Assembly (NCBI RefSeq): GCF_010500925.1 | Contig: NZ_QVMG01000020.1 | Span: 23,918 to 87,917 of the forward strand | DNA: 64,000 nt | Reading direction: 5' to 3' | Source of the DNA: Parabacteroides sp. 52 | Lineage (GTDB): Bacteria; Bacteroidota; Bacteroidia; Bacteroidales; Tannerellaceae | Shown here: one piece after another, positions 7,743-17,333 of the stretch | How positions within the stretch are numbered: position 1 is the first letter of the stretch | Layout: each line of letters starts with the position of its first letter | Position numbers and translations under genes: made by a program | Notes under the pieces: model-generated | What the model saw: only the letters and a program-made list of their open reading frames with translations | Database searches by the model: none | What the model was told of the DNA's origin: nothing

Positions 7743-8810
7743 TCAATGGAATCGCGGCTTCACATACTTATCCGACGAAGACGTAAAAGACAGGCGCAGG
7801 GGGAAGAGATAAGCTCCCAGCTTCTGAGCCAATGACTTCTCCGGCTTCTGCGGTTCATACTTCTTTATCAGGGAGTAGTCATCTGCTGCCAAAGCATAAA
7901 ACTCATCTTGCTCCGCCCCCGTTATGCGGACAGTCCAATCGAACATATTGCCAAAAATCGTGATCGCATCGGCCTCCGGATTATAAGCACGGATAGAGAC
8001 TTTCTGCACATCGTATGTCTTTGTCTCCAATACATAAAACTGATGATTGACATCCACCAGAAAACCCAAGGATCTCTTATTGCGGAATTCGGTAAGGAAC
8101 AAATGTTTGATTTGCAGTCCCTCGGGTAAATCAATTGCCCGTACATAAGGACGGTCTTTTGTCCGTTTCAGATGAAAAAGACGGGCGTTGGCATCCAACA
8201 CCAGATACCCTTCGTCATATTCCTTGCGGGTAGTCGGGTTGCCGGCAATTGCCGTAGAAGGGAATGTAAATCCTTTTTTCAGCAAAGCCTCTGTAAACTG
8301 ACGGCTTTTCTCTTCTTTGACCGTATTGTTCGCCATCTCTATAAATTCGATCCCTTGCTTGGTGATGCGAAACACATCATCGGGCATTGCCAGATCAACC
8401 CGCCCCGACATCGATTCCAACAGGGGATACAGAGGGATATAGGGATGATTCACATCCGAAGGGGTGATACGGAAATTGAAATTCTCCTGTTGCAGGGCAC
8501 GTACCGTCAATGGCACACCCTGTAAGGTATCAGGGAACCGCTCGTCGGTCATCAACTGCCTGTAATAAAAGGTAGGCAATAGACTGTCTACTTCACGCTG
8601 GGTATACTCATTACCGGATAAATCGCGGCGTTTTATTCCTGTTCCATCCTCATTGCCTGTCAATATAAAGTCGCCCAATACGGAACTATACAGGACAAAA
8701 GGAGCCTTTGTCGGCTTAGAGGTAAGGAAGTTATAACACCAGGGCAATTGCCATACCAACAAAAGTACCAGGGTGGTGTAAAATAATATCTTGCTAAAAC
8801 GTAACATCAT
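7743..8810 (-). CDS. DUF4857-like membrane-anchored protein
   Basis: A 355-residue protein with one N-terminal hydrophobic segment (about residues 8-27) and a large extracytoplasmic part. It resembles proteins annotated DUF4857 in Bacteroides, usually found beside an ABC ATPase and permease as here; this family call is from memory of context and moderately sure. The C-terminal half has repeated beta-strand patterns (YLVLDANARLFHLKR, LGFLVDVNHQFYVLE) suggestive of a beta-propeller-like fold. It is the last gene of the eight-gene operon, 14 bp after the permease gene. No enzymatic motif is visible. Confidence 0.75.
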   Translation of the reverse strand: MMLRFSKILFYTTLVLLLVWQLPWCYNFLTSKPTKAPFVLYSSVLGDFILTGNEDGTGIKRRDLSGNEYTQREVDSLLPTFYYRQLMTDERFPDTLQGVPLTVRALQQENFNFRITPSDVNHPYIPLYPLLESMSGRVDLAMPDDVFRITKQGIEFIEMANNTVKEEKSRQFTEALLKKGFTFPSTAIAGNPTTRKEYDEGYLVLDANARLFHLKRTKDRPYVRAIDLPEGLQIKHLFLTEFRNKRSLGFLVDVNHQFYVLETKTYDVQKVSIRAYNPEADAITIFGNMFDWTVRITGAEQDEFYALAADDYSLIKKYEPQKPEKSLAQKLGAYLFPLRLSFTSSSDKYVKPRFH

Positions 8811-8824
8811 TGCTTTTTTCTGAA

Positions 8825-9496
8825 TTAATCTTGTTTTCCTATTTTAAACCGCAGAACAGATAACCACGAGAGCGAAGTGGCCATGACTGTATACATAAAT
8901 AACCAGGGTATAAATGAATTATAAGCTTCCGGCGTAGAAGACATATAAAATATCTTCAAGACAAATACACTGATTGCCAGATTAATCACCCGTCGCTTCC
9001 AGGCTGGCTCCAGGCAAACCCAGCTCACCAGTAAATAACCCGTTAATCCGGCCAGATACCAGGGCAAGGCAGTCATCAAAATATGTTTTGTCATTTCCGG
9101 TGCAAGTACCTGTTGCAGGTATATTCCCATCAACAGAAAGTTAGAGACAAAACAAAACACCAATAAAGCAAGGCCGCTCAACAACATGGTCATCACCATG
9201 CGCAAGGCCGGATAAGGAAGATGCAAGGTCAGTTTCAGACATTTATGATGCATCTCCGGAACAAATTGCACAATAGCCATCAGGATACCCACCAACAAAG
9301 GGATATACTGTAACAAATCGATGAAGATCACATCGCGGCTTAACATCACTTCCCAAAGATGGGCTGGCCCCTGAAAGACAATGACCCGGTTCATTCGCAA
9401 CAGGCAATAACCGGCAAATCCCAAAGTCAATAACAGAGCCAACACAAAATACCATCTTGTCTTAATCCATTCTTTATAAAATATAGCTTTCCACAT
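8825..9496 (-). CDS. ABC transporter permease-like membrane protein
   Basis: A 223-residue protein of about six transmembrane helices (first around residues 15-33, last near 190-213) with little else. It lies 11 bp downstream of an ABC ATPase gene, the usual arrangement for an ABC-2-type exporter permease, and is presumably its partner. Its sequence is not distinctive enough to name a substrate. Context in an operon with a TonB receptor and a PepSY-type protein suggests a role in handling the same ligand or its stress, but that is inference. Confidence 0.75.
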   Translation of the reverse strand: MWKAIFYKEWIKTRWYFVLALLLTLGFAGYCLLRMNRVIVFQGPAHLWEVMLSRDVIFIDLLQYIPLLVGILMAIVQFVPEMHHKCLKLTLHLPYPALRMVMTMLLSGLALLVFCFVSNFLLMGIYLQQVLAPEMTKHILMTALPWYLAGLTGYLLVSWVCLEPAWKRRVINLAISVFVLKIFYMSSTPEAYNSFIPWLFMYTVMATSLSWLSVLRFKIGKQD

Positions 9497-9507
9497 GCTG
9501 TTTTCGT

Positions 9508-10392
9508 TTAATATTTACCGGTAAGACCTATAAAGGCATCTTCCAGGTTTAGTTTATCTGCTTTCAAGTCATTGAAAGGAACTTGTTTTTCTTTCAATTT
9601 CGCCTCCATATCCTCTGCCGGTAGAAAAGAGAATACTTCGAGTTTGTTCTTCCTGACAGACGGATGATAAAGGCCTTCTTCCGGCTGTAACTCAAAACCT
9701 TCCGGCACAGTAGCCGTATAACAACGTATGGTATCCAATAATTGACGCACCGGCTGTTGAATGAGTATAGACCCATAATCCATCATGATACAATCGTCGA
9801 TCAGTCGTTCCATATCCTGTATAATATGGGAAGTCAGGAAGACCGTTTTGTTTTCCGACAAAGCATATTCCCGCAGATAATCCACAAACAAGCGCCGGTA
9901 ACCCGGGTCGAGTCCCAGAGAGAAATCATCCAATACCAACAGCTCCGGATCTTGTGCCAGAATAAGTCCCAAAGCCACCTGGGAACGCTGCCCACAAGAC
10001 ATGCGGGAGATCCGTTGTCCCGGTGCGACTTTCAACTTATTCATCAATTCGTAATACGCCTCTTTCTTCCAACGCGGATAAAAGGAAGCATAGAACTTCT
10101 CAATCTGTTCGATATTCATAAACTGGTACTGTACGTGTCCTTCAATCAACAGGCCTATATTTTGCCGCAGGACAGGATCCATCTTTTGTATCTCCTGTCC
10201 GAAAATAAGACACTTTCCCGAACGGGGCTTCAGGTAGCCACTCAAGATATTGATAGTCGTGGTCTTACCTGTTCCGTTTTTACCTAACAACCCTAATATA
10301 CGGCCACGAGGCACACTGAAACTCAGATTTTCATAAATCATTCGTTTGCCGTAATAGTGTGTTAAGTCAATACACTCTATAATATTTTCCAT
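9508..10392 (-). CDS. ABC transporter ATP-binding protein
   Basis: A 294-residue ATPase. Walker A is GLLGKNGTGKTTT (about residues 35-47), the signature region is MSCGQRSQVALG, Walker B is LLVLDDFSLGLDPG, and the H-loop is LTSHI. The signature has Cys-Gly-Gln in place of the usual Ser-Gly-Gly/Gln. The C-terminal ~80 residues form the extra domain common in ABC-2-type exporter ATPases. It energises the permease encoded immediately downstream. It starts 61 bp after the PepSY-type gene, the largest gap in this operon. Confidence 0.93.
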   Translation of the reverse strand: MENIIECIDLTHYYGKRMIYENLSFSVPRGRILGLLGKNGTGKTTTINILSGYLKPRSGKCLIFGQEIQKMDPVLRQNIGLLIEGHVQYQFMNIEQIEKFYASFYPRWKKEAYYELMNKLKVAPGQRISRMSCGQRSQVALGLILAQDPELLVLDDFSLGLDPGYRRLFVDYLREYALSENKTVFLTSHIIQDMERLIDDCIMMDYGSILIQQPVRQLLDTIRCYTATVPEGFELQPEEGLYHPSVRKNKLEVFSFLPAEDMEAKLKEKQVPFNDLKADKLNLEDAFIGLTGKY

Positions 10393-10453
10393 TTATATCT
10401 TATGTAATAAAATTCATTCTTTATACGCATGATGTCATGAGGTGACAGCGTTT

Positions 10454-11023
10454 TTAGAAAAAGAACAAAAAAGCCAAAGGCACGAGTATGCCGGCAATAA
10501 GTTCAATGCCCCCTCGTCCCCCAAGTCCTTTATTGCCTTTTACCAGGATCAATCCGGTAAGAGTAATCAGGATGAGAGCGATGGCAAATACATCGGCAAA
10601 ATGCGTCCACCATTTCCCTGGGTTATAATGGAGCTTGGTCACGGCGCTCAGGAAGTGCCGGCGTTTGACCGATTCATATACGGCATGGCCGTTTGAGGTA
10701 TCAACAACCAGGTTAGAGCCACCTTTGAGAAAAACCTTCAAGGTCGTCGGTTGGGGGAAATAATGCTTCGTATAATTTTCTTTTTCTCCTAAAGGTTCGA
10801 GCAGAGAAAGAACATGGGCTTTATCCATCTTCTCTTTCCCCTGTCCTTGTTCGGCAATCACATACTCTTTGCGTTCTACCGTAAAGTTGGGATTGATCGT
10901 ATCCCGGTGATTCATAACAATCCCGGAGATAGAATAAATAAGGATCATGCCGGAAAAAAAGAAAGAGAGGTCGCGATGAATAATCCGACCCCACTTACGT
11001 ATAGAGTTACTCTTGAATTTCAT
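10454..11023 (-). CDS. PepSY-associated TM helix protein
   Basis: A 189-residue inner-membrane protein with three hydrophobic segments (about 19-39, 141-160 and 170-189) and a small periplasmic domain between the first two. The start (IHRDLSFFFSGMILIYSISGI) and the LHYNPGKWWTHFADV segment before helix 2 match the PepSY-associated TM family, whose members often sit with TonB receptors for iron, heme or siderophores and may pass electrons. Its start overlaps the end of the upstream lipoprotein gene by 17 bp, so the two are translationally coupled. Confidence 0.85.
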   Translation of the reverse strand: MKFKSNSIRKWGRIIHRDLSFFFSGMILIYSISGIVMNHRDTINPNFTVERKEYVIAEQGQGKEKMDKAHVLSLLEPLGEKENYTKHYFPQPTTLKVFLKGGSNLVVDTSNGHAVYESVKRRHFLSAVTKLHYNPGKWWTHFADVFAIALILITLTGLILVKGNKGLGGRGGIELIAGILVPLAFLFFF

Positions 11024-11597
11024 AAGAAGTCGCCTCTACATAGTAGAATGACAAATAGTCTTTACCTGTTGCTTCTTTACGTTTTTCTATTTTCGCACGG
11101 AAATCAGCGATACGGCTTTGTGGCGTGTTGGCCGTCTCTCCACGGGCTTTCTTTTCCGTATCACATCCGGCTTCGCCGTCTCCATGATCTTCTGCCGTTT
11201 CTGCTTTCAATTGAGATTCCCAATTTTGCAGATAGGCTTCATCGATACGTTGTTCTTTCAATTCGCCCGTTACTTTCACTATACTATTGACACATTGGGC
11301 ATCAAACTTACCCACTTTGCCTCCTTCGATACGGATCGTTTGTGTATCATCACTTCCCATCAGGAAAATCTTACGTCCGCCATGTTTACAGATATGGGTA
11401 CACACACCTTCTACGGTAATTTCTTTGTCTACCTTATCGTCTGCCGTAGCCAACAGATCATCTACTTCCAGGGCAGCAGATTGAACGGCAGCCGTTGTTG
11501 TTTCTTCTGTACTTTTTTTATTTGTGTTGCCACAAGATGTTCCTATCATTAATACACTCAGTAAAACAAGGACACATACTACATTTTTCTTTTTCAT
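11007..11597 (-). CDS. Lipoprotein with C-x-H-x-C-x-H motif
   Basis: A 196-residue predicted lipoprotein (lipobox GTSC, Cys22). After a Thr/Ala-rich linker comes a small, probably OB-like beta domain (about 44-115) holding the unusual alternating motif C66-T-H-I-C-K-H72, well placed to bind a metal or heme. The C-terminal part (120-196) is charged and helical. I do not recognise a named family. Its place between a TonB receptor module and a PepSY-type membrane protein supports a role in metal or heme handling at the cell envelope; this is inference. Confidence 0.7.
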   Translation of the reverse strand: MKKKNVVCVLVLLSVLMIGTSCGNTNKKSTEETTTAAVQSAALEVDDLLATADDKVDKEITVEGVCTHICKHGGRKIFLMGSDDTQTIRIEGGKVGKFDAQCVNSIVKVTGELKEQRIDEAYLQNWESQLKAETAEDHGDGEAGCDTEKKARGETANTPQSRIADFRAKIEKRKEATGKDYLSFYYVEATSYEIQE

Positions 11598-11618
11598 GTT
11601 TTTATTTTTAATTGAATA

Positions 11619-13139
11619 TTAATAGATAAATCCGATAGATACCCTCCAAGAATTTGTTTTCCCACTATGTGCATATTCTTCGTGTAACCATCCGGAAGAG
11701 AGAGACAAGGCTTTGTTATTTCTTAAGAAATAATCCGCCCTGAGAGAGAGATTCAGATGCCAATGATCATCTGTCAGATAGGCAAAATCGTGCAATAAAG
11801 CCTGCGCCAATGACTTTTCTTTATCCAGGTTTGTCAACCGGGAATCTCCTGTTTCGTTCGCACTATAAGCCGTTTGGGCAGCTACGGTCCACAGGGTACA
11901 TCCCTTTTTCAACAAAATCCGGCCATCTATTCCACCTGTAAAAGTAGCTATTTTCATCATACGGCCTGCACTTTTATAGGTAGATTCCGTATTCCGGTAG
12001 TCTGTGTAAGGCATAAGGCTCCAGCCGATTCTGTTTGCCCTGACCGGCTCTGCCATGGCTGCCGACAGAGTGATATGGTACAATTGGTTTGTATACGTAA
12101 CAGAAGAATTAAGCAAAGGATAAACCTTGCCATTCGGTTCGCCAAATATATTTTCAGCACCTTCCTGCTTTTCCCATCCGCCATTGAACTTTACCGCATA
12201 TTCCCTGGAAACAATCTTCTTTATCCAGGTGGCTTCCAATGCTGCCTTCTTCTTTTTCATCTCCACAAGTGGAAGATATGACAAAGAAGATAGTTGTTTT
12301 TTGAACTGAAAATGATCCACCAATAAAGAAACAGAAAAGCCAGCGGCCGTTTCAGGTAATAGCTCTACACTCCCTCCCATGCCCCAACCGGCATAGCGGG
12401 TATCAAAATAAGTACCGGCAAAACGAATATAGTCCACCCCGAGCCCCAATAAATGATAAACTGAGGTAGCCCCTTTGTCGGCATAGAATGTAATCTCACT
12501 GTTTTGCCCATATTTACGTACATGCATTGCCACACCCAAGCGGTAGTTGTCGGTCATACGCCGCGCTGCCCCCAAAGAGAAGTGCAGATCCGACACTATA
12601 TTGCGGGGCCGGGGATCCTTTTGACGGTATGAGAGAGAAGCACGGTAACGCATTCTCCCCCCCAATGTCCATGCCCCCAGCTCGCGGGCATATCCACCCA
12701 TGAAGTAATAGGCTTCTTTTTTCAGATCTCCTCCGATAGAGTCTCCCGTAAAATAAGGATAGAGCAGTTCGAAGTCGTCGTTCTCGTTCCAATAGATATT
12801 TTTCTCTATGCCGTTGCGGTAGCCCGCTTCTCCAAACACCCGGTCCTTATCCGAGAGCAGAAGAAATGATTCCGCATGCAGGTTCGCATACAGGCTTCCA
12901 TTGCCTTTTTGCGTCAATGCCGCCTGATTCCTCTCTTCTTTCTGGCCTTGCAGAGAGAGGGAAGAAAGGCCAAAATCACGGTAATAATAATGGATCGCCG
13001 GATTCTTCCATAGCTGCACACGCATCCCATCGGACGGCATAAAGGTTTGCTCTACCTTGCGTCCAATAGTAAGTGTATCTGTTGCCGCTACCGGCAACAG
13101 AAGAGGTATAAAAAGCAGTATGAAAAGAATGCGTTTCAT
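11619..13139 (-). CDS. DUF6850-like outer-membrane beta-barrel protein
   Basis: A 506-residue protein with a cleavable signal peptide (about 1-19) and alternating aromatic/hydrophobic strands throughout, ending in a WRVSIGFIY strand with a terminal aromatic residue as expected of an outer-membrane barrel. It fits the DUF6850 family, which in Bacteroidales is encoded with DUF4876 lipoproteins and TonB receptors, as here. It starts 5 bp after the DUF4876 gene. No ligand is known. It could be a porin-like partner or an assembly partner of the receptor. Confidence 0.8.
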   Translation of the reverse strand: MKRILFILLFIPLLLPVAATDTLTIGRKVEQTFMPSDGMRVQLWKNPAIHYYYRDFGLSSLSLQGQKEERNQAALTQKGNGSLYANLHAESFLLLSDKDRVFGEAGYRNGIEKNIYWNENDDFELLYPYFTGDSIGGDLKKEAYYFMGGYARELGAWTLGGRMRYRASLSYRQKDPRPRNIVSDLHFSLGAARRMTDNYRLGVAMHVRKYGQNSEITFYADKGATSVYHLLGLGVDYIRFAGTYFDTRYAGWGMGGSVELLPETAAGFSVSLLVDHFQFKKQLSSLSYLPLVEMKKKKAALEATWIKKIVSREYAVKFNGGWEKQEGAENIFGEPNGKVYPLLNSSVTYTNQLYHITLSAAMAEPVRANRIGWSLMPYTDYRNTESTYKSAGRMMKIATFTGGIDGRILLKKGCTLWTVAAQTAYSANETGDSRLTNLDKEKSLAQALLHDFAYLTDDHWHLNLSLRADYFLRNNKALSLSSGWLHEEYAHSGKTNSWRVSIGFIY

Positions 13140-13144
13140 CTATC

Positions 13145-14368
13145 TTATTTTGTAGCCTGGGAAGGGCGTTGACCGACATTAAAGTCGGCTGTCGAATTAT
13201 TTGTATCCTGATAGAATACACGGTCTGCATCCTGGTAAGTCACCTTACGCTGTACAGCTTTACCTACATTCTCTGCAATGGTTGTATTTTCACCATAATA
13301 AGTGAATCCCATATCCAAGGAAGCATGTACCAAACCCCACACGAAGTTATTCTTAGCCCCTAGGTTGACCGCATCAATGATCCAATCATTCGGGAATTTA
13401 TATTCCGTCTGCACACTGCTTTCTTTCCCATTGGCCATGATATAGGTATACGTATAGGTATAATCTTTCACATAGGTATCCGCACTTACCCCCAGACGCC
13501 CGATAGCATATGCTTTACTACCCATCTTATGAAGTACCCAGATCGTTTTTGTATAGTTATACAACATTTCCATATTCGGAACCGCCGGATTATCTACATC
13601 GGTAGTCGAGGTAGAGGAAGAAGAGGTATACCATTCGAAATCGGCTTTGGACAAATCGAACGAGTTATTGTTGGATTCCGTATGGTTGATGGCATTATCA
13701 CAGATAATGATAGACTGCCCCGGAGCTACCGGATAGTCTTTTCCACTTCCCGGCACTATGGCTACCACCTGTACGGTCATGGCCTCGTCCATGATATTGG
13801 GTGTATAATCATATTTCGTTACTGTGAGGAACTTCGATTCCAATAAGACCAGTCCGTCTGCATAAAGCGTATCGGCGGCGTTGTTATGGATTTTGAAATA
13901 CTGATCTCCGTTGTATTGTTTATTTGTCTCGTTAATATAACTTCCTACACCATAGATCTCGGCAATGACGAAGTCCGCTTTTTCGTAACCGACAATATAT
14001 ACTTCCACCGCAAGATGACAAGTACCTCCGATCACTTCCACATTTTGTTTGACGCCTTGCACTTTCACCTCTTCACCGGCGGTCGAAGTGCCATTGACAT
14101 AGGTTCCCTCCCCTAAGAAGGTCACATTATAAAGTCCATCCGCCAGATTCAATATCAGACTGTTTGCATTATAAGCCAAAGAAGTCTCCACTCCCGTACT
14201 CACATTTGTAAACAAAAAGTCACCCGAGGTAACTGTTAATCCCTGCACAGAAGAAGGGGGAACTACGGATACAGACACATCCGTTGTTAAATCATCATCA
14301 CTATTACAGGCCGTAAAGCCCAATACACAAGCTGCCATAAAGGCTAAAAACATTTTTGTTCGTTTCAT
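13145..14368 (-). CDS. DUF4876 lipoprotein
   Basis: A 407-residue lipoprotein (lipobox GFTAC, Cys21) of the DUF4876 type: an N-terminal Ig-like beta domain (about 30-120) followed by a segment of LTD-like character with FVIAEIYGVGSYINETNKQYN and a conserved DQYFKIHNNAADTLYADGL stretch. Such proteins are encoded next to a CarboxypepD_reg/TonB receptor and are probably surface lipoproteins that cap or assist it, by analogy with SusD; this is inference. It lies 19 bp downstream of the receptor gene and 5 bp upstream of the barrel gene. Confidence 0.85.
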   Translation of the reverse strand: MKRTKMFLAFMAACVLGFTACNSDDDLTTDVSVSVVPPSSVQGLTVTSGDFLFTNVSTGVETSLAYNANSLILNLADGLYNVTFLGEGTYVNGTSTAGEEVKVQGVKQNVEVIGGTCHLAVEVYIVGYEKADFVIAEIYGVGSYINETNKQYNGDQYFKIHNNAADTLYADGLVLLESKFLTVTKYDYTPNIMDEAMTVQVVAIVPGSGKDYPVAPGQSIIICDNAINHTESNNNSFDLSKADFEWYTSSSSTSTTDVDNPAVPNMEMLYNYTKTIWVLHKMGSKAYAIGRLGVSADTYVKDYTYTYTYIMANGKESSVQTEYKFPNDWIIDAVNLGAKNNFVWGLVHASLDMGFTYYGENTTIAENVGKAVQRKVTYQDADRVFYQDTNNSTADFNVGQRPSQATK

Positions 14369-14387
14369 TTGTTTTATTTTGTTACTA

Positions 14388-17132
14388 TTAAAATCGAATA
14401 TTCATCTCCATGCCAAAATAGGGGGAACGTGCCTCCCTATGTACCGTTTGTCCTCTTCTTTCATAATCGGGATAAAGTGTTAACAGCCGGTTTACATAGA
14501 GTGCCAACTCTATATATTTACCGATCTCTTTATTTGCTTTAAAGTGGATATCCATAAGAAAAGGGATTTTTTCTTGCGTAAAATAGTCCGCCGAATACTT
14601 CTGCACCAGATGTTGCAAATACATATCCTCTTTATCGGCCTCAGTAAAAACATGTGGAATCCCGTCTTTTCCTAAATAATACTCCGGAGTGCCATTGTTC
14701 CATAATGGTTTCGTACTGGTAAACCAGGTACATTGCGCATCCGCAGAAAAGGTCAAACCAAGAAACGGCAGATAGGTATCGACCTTACACTTCGTCTGAA
14801 AGGCTTGCTTTTCAGCTCCATCCTCCCATGTATATAATCCGATATATTGCAGCTGTTTGTTATTGATAAGAACAGATGATTGCCTGTAAAAAGGCATACT
14901 GTTCCTGGTCGTTGTTTTAAACCAGGCACCGTCAACAGTCACCCGGGTTTTCAACAAATCGATACGTTTCGAAGCATACTGGAACTCTATCCCCTGTTTA
15001 TGTATAAAAGAACCATTTCCCCATTGATTTTTACGAGCATTGACCAATACTTCCTCCGTATAGTTCAACTCCTCCAGGGAAGGAGGTGCCGTAATGGAAG
15101 TATGATCGATCGTACTCGTATCATACTCTTTATAAGGCAATAAGGTATAATAAGACTTCTCCCGGAACGCATTATCCATTTGTTCGTCAAAGTAAGTCAG
15201 TGAAAACTTATTCCCTTTATAGTCCACTCCCAACCGCACTTCCCATTTCCGGTTACGGGCCGGCTCCAATGCATAATTCGTAAGATCCCATGTATAGGTC
15301 ATCAGATGAATCCGCCGGTATTCGGGGTTTGTATGGTAATAGTTCAGTTGTACGATATCTTCATAAAAAGGATCCGGATAAAGCTGGGAGACAGTAGGTG
15401 TTTTGGTATGCCAGCCGATACCTGTTGACAGATCGAAATGCCAGTCTTTGATTGCCGGCAGTTCCCACAACAGGCGCAGGCGTGGATCTATATACACCTT
15501 TCCTTGCATCGCAAAGCGGCTGTCAAGGCCGAGTAAAGACTCTCCCCGGATCCCCACATTCCCTTTCACCAGATGTTGGCCCAATGGTAACAATAGTGCA
15601 TCCTCCAAATAAAAGCCCAGTTCTTTCTTTCCGGGAATAGCTTTATACGCACGCGGGCGGTAGTTCGATGTATAAGACAGAGGGCGATTCACATCGTACA
15701 CCATCCCCTCTCCCCGGTTCTTGGTATAGGTCAACTCTGTCCCTGCAATCACCACATGTCCGATCGTCCAGGTCTCAAAGCCCAACTTACCGGATAGTTT
15801 AAGATGGGTATGCAAAGGTTTGCCATCCACCTTCATGCGGGCGATGTATTGATACGGCAGGTAAGTGCCATCACTTTCTCCTGTTTCCGTTGTATTGGGA
15901 ATAGCTGTCGGGCGATCCAGATAGATTGCCTTTGTCTGTTCGATGCGATCGAAAGACTGATTCATACTGCCATGCAGTTTCAGAGAGTGCATGATATGTT
16001 TTTGCGGGAAGAGAAGCTCCAGGTTTCCTCCTGCCAATATATTGTCATAAGAAGAGCTATATTTATCTTCCCGCATCATAATCTCGGGATCCTCTTTTCG
16101 ATCATCCAAAGAGCCTGTGTAACTGACGTTCATACCCCAGTTGAGAAGGTATTCCTTCCGCATTTTATTTGTCTTATGGAAACGGGCGGAGGCAGTGATA
16201 CGTTTATAGTTTTCCAACGCATTGCGGGGATCTATTTTGGAATCCAGGTAACTGAGATCCACGTTCAATACAGCCTTTTCCGACAGTCCTATGCCTTTGC
16301 CTATGGCAAAAAGCTTCCCTACCTGATCCGCTTTAAAACGTCCTTCCCAGGGTGTTTGTTTATTCTTTAGTTTGATATCCACCAATCCATCGGTAAGTCC
16401 CCCATATTCCACGGAAGGAATACCGCGGATAATAGTCACGCTCTCAATGTTGTCGGTGGACAAGGTACGCATATCCAATCCTTTCGAAACAAACTCTTTC
16501 TCGTTATTCACTCCGGGAACGGCTTGCAGGTTACCGTCGGTATTTATCATATTGCCGTCAATCCGGAAAGAAACGCCCAAGGAGGCTATCACCTCACTGG
16601 TTGAAGAGGCATTACGCATATGAATCAGGTTAGGGGAACCCATAATCGGATCCTTTGCCTTTCCTCCGGGCAAGAGTTCGAGCAGATCGGTAAAACTTGT
16701 CGGCTGCAAATGTTTCATCGCCGTACGATCGATCGTAGAGGCTGTCGTCATCCCTTTCGATTCGGAAGCTGTCACAACAACTTCATTCAACGCCGTAGCA
16801 GAAGATGATAATGGAAAATGCAGAAGGGTATTCTTATATAGTGAAAGGGATTGCTCCCACCTATCATATCCCAAATAAGAAATGACAAGCGTATAATTAC
16901 CTATCGGTAGATTGTGAAGTTTAAATTGTCCGTTAGTATCGGTGATTGCTCCGTATATCACCTTGTTTTCAGAGCTTAGCTGAATAGCGGCATAACTAAG
17001 CGTTTCTTTTGTCTGAGTATCTAATACCGTACCCTGAAGAACTATTGTTTTATCCTCTTTTTGTTCCTGTCCCAACAATTGAAAACAGGGTGATATAAGC
17101 AATAAAAGTACAAAGAAACAGTTGCCAAACAT
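14388..17132 (-). CDS. TonB-dependent outer-membrane receptor
   Basis: A 914-residue receptor: signal peptide (about 1-21), a carboxypeptidase-regulatory-like beta domain (about 29-115, with GTVLDTQTKETLSYAAIQL), a plug domain (about 120-250, with VTIIRGIPSVEYGGLTDG) and a long beta-barrel ending in an aromatic residue (MEMNIRF). It takes up a ligand across the outer membrane using TonB energy. It differs from SusC proteins, being shorter and paired with a DUF4876 lipoprotein instead of SusD. It is the first gene of the operon, 18 bp behind a consensus promoter. Metal, heme or siderophore uptake is the most likely role given the downstream genes. Confidence 0.92.
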   Translation of the reverse strand: MFGNCFFVLLLLISPCFQLLGQEQKEDKTIVLQGTVLDTQTKETLSYAAIQLSSENKVIYGAITDTNGQFKLHNLPIGNYTLVISYLGYDRWEQSLSLYKNTLLHFPLSSSATALNEVVVTASESKGMTTASTIDRTAMKHLQPTSFTDLLELLPGGKAKDPIMGSPNLIHMRNASSTSEVIASLGVSFRIDGNMINTDGNLQAVPGVNNEKEFVSKGLDMRTLSTDNIESVTIIRGIPSVEYGGLTDGLVDIKLKNKQTPWEGRFKADQVGKLFAIGKGIGLSEKAVLNVDLSYLDSKIDPRNALENYKRITASARFHKTNKMRKEYLLNWGMNVSYTGSLDDRKEDPEIMMREDKYSSSYDNILAGGNLELLFPQKHIMHSLKLHGSMNQSFDRIEQTKAIYLDRPTAIPNTTETGESDGTYLPYQYIARMKVDGKPLHTHLKLSGKLGFETWTIGHVVIAGTELTYTKNRGEGMVYDVNRPLSYTSNYRPRAYKAIPGKKELGFYLEDALLLPLGQHLVKGNVGIRGESLLGLDSRFAMQGKVYIDPRLRLLWELPAIKDWHFDLSTGIGWHTKTPTVSQLYPDPFYEDIVQLNYYHTNPEYRRIHLMTYTWDLTNYALEPARNRKWEVRLGVDYKGNKFSLTYFDEQMDNAFREKSYYTLLPYKEYDTSTIDHTSITAPPSLEELNYTEEVLVNARKNQWGNGSFIHKQGIEFQYASKRIDLLKTRVTVDGAWFKTTTRNSMPFYRQSSVLINNKQLQYIGLYTWEDGAEKQAFQTKCKVDTYLPFLGLTFSADAQCTWFTSTKPLWNNGTPEYYLGKDGIPHVFTEADKEDMYLQHLVQKYSADYFTQEKIPFLMDIHFKANKEIGKYIELALYVNRLLTLYPDYERRGQTVHREARSPYFGMEMNIRF

Positions 17133-17150
17133 CCCTTAATTATTTGACTA

Positions 17151-17181
17151 CAAAGGTAGTAACAAGCAAAACATGCTCAAA
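17151..17181 (-). promoter_or_regulatory. Bacteroidetes-type promoter of the TonB receptor operon
   Basis: On the minus strand TTTG (17181-17178), a 19-bp spacer and TACCTTTG (17158-17151) match the Bacteroidetes consensus exactly. The start codon follows within about 20 bp, so the leader is very short. Confidence 0.85.
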
Positions 17182-17248
17182 TACCCACAAATAGGTAAAA
17201 GGGAAGAAACAAAGGCTCGCCATAGCGCACCCTCTATTGACTTTAACG

Positions 17249-17282
17249 CCGCATGCATACCCATTAATAGGTATGCATGCGG
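17249..17282. repeat. 13-bp perfect inverted repeat
   Basis: CCGCATGCATACC - 8 bp - GGTATGCATGCGG, between the end of the acyltransferase gene and the TonB receptor promoter. There is no U-tract on either strand, so it is either a weak terminator for the acyltransferase or an operator-like site. Confidence 0.6.
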
Positions 17283-17333
17283 AATAAGAAGCTCAATGAT
17301 TCACTTCCTATTGGGAGGAGAATACAACCGGCT

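Noticed and set aside
15804..16370. 188-codon plus-strand ORF inside the TonB receptor gene
   Set aside because: Antisense shadow of the receptor coding sequence.
17249..17282. Inverted repeat as a riboswitch or strong terminator for the acyltransferase
   Set aside because: No U-tract on either strand and no riboswitch core; kept only as an inverted repeat.
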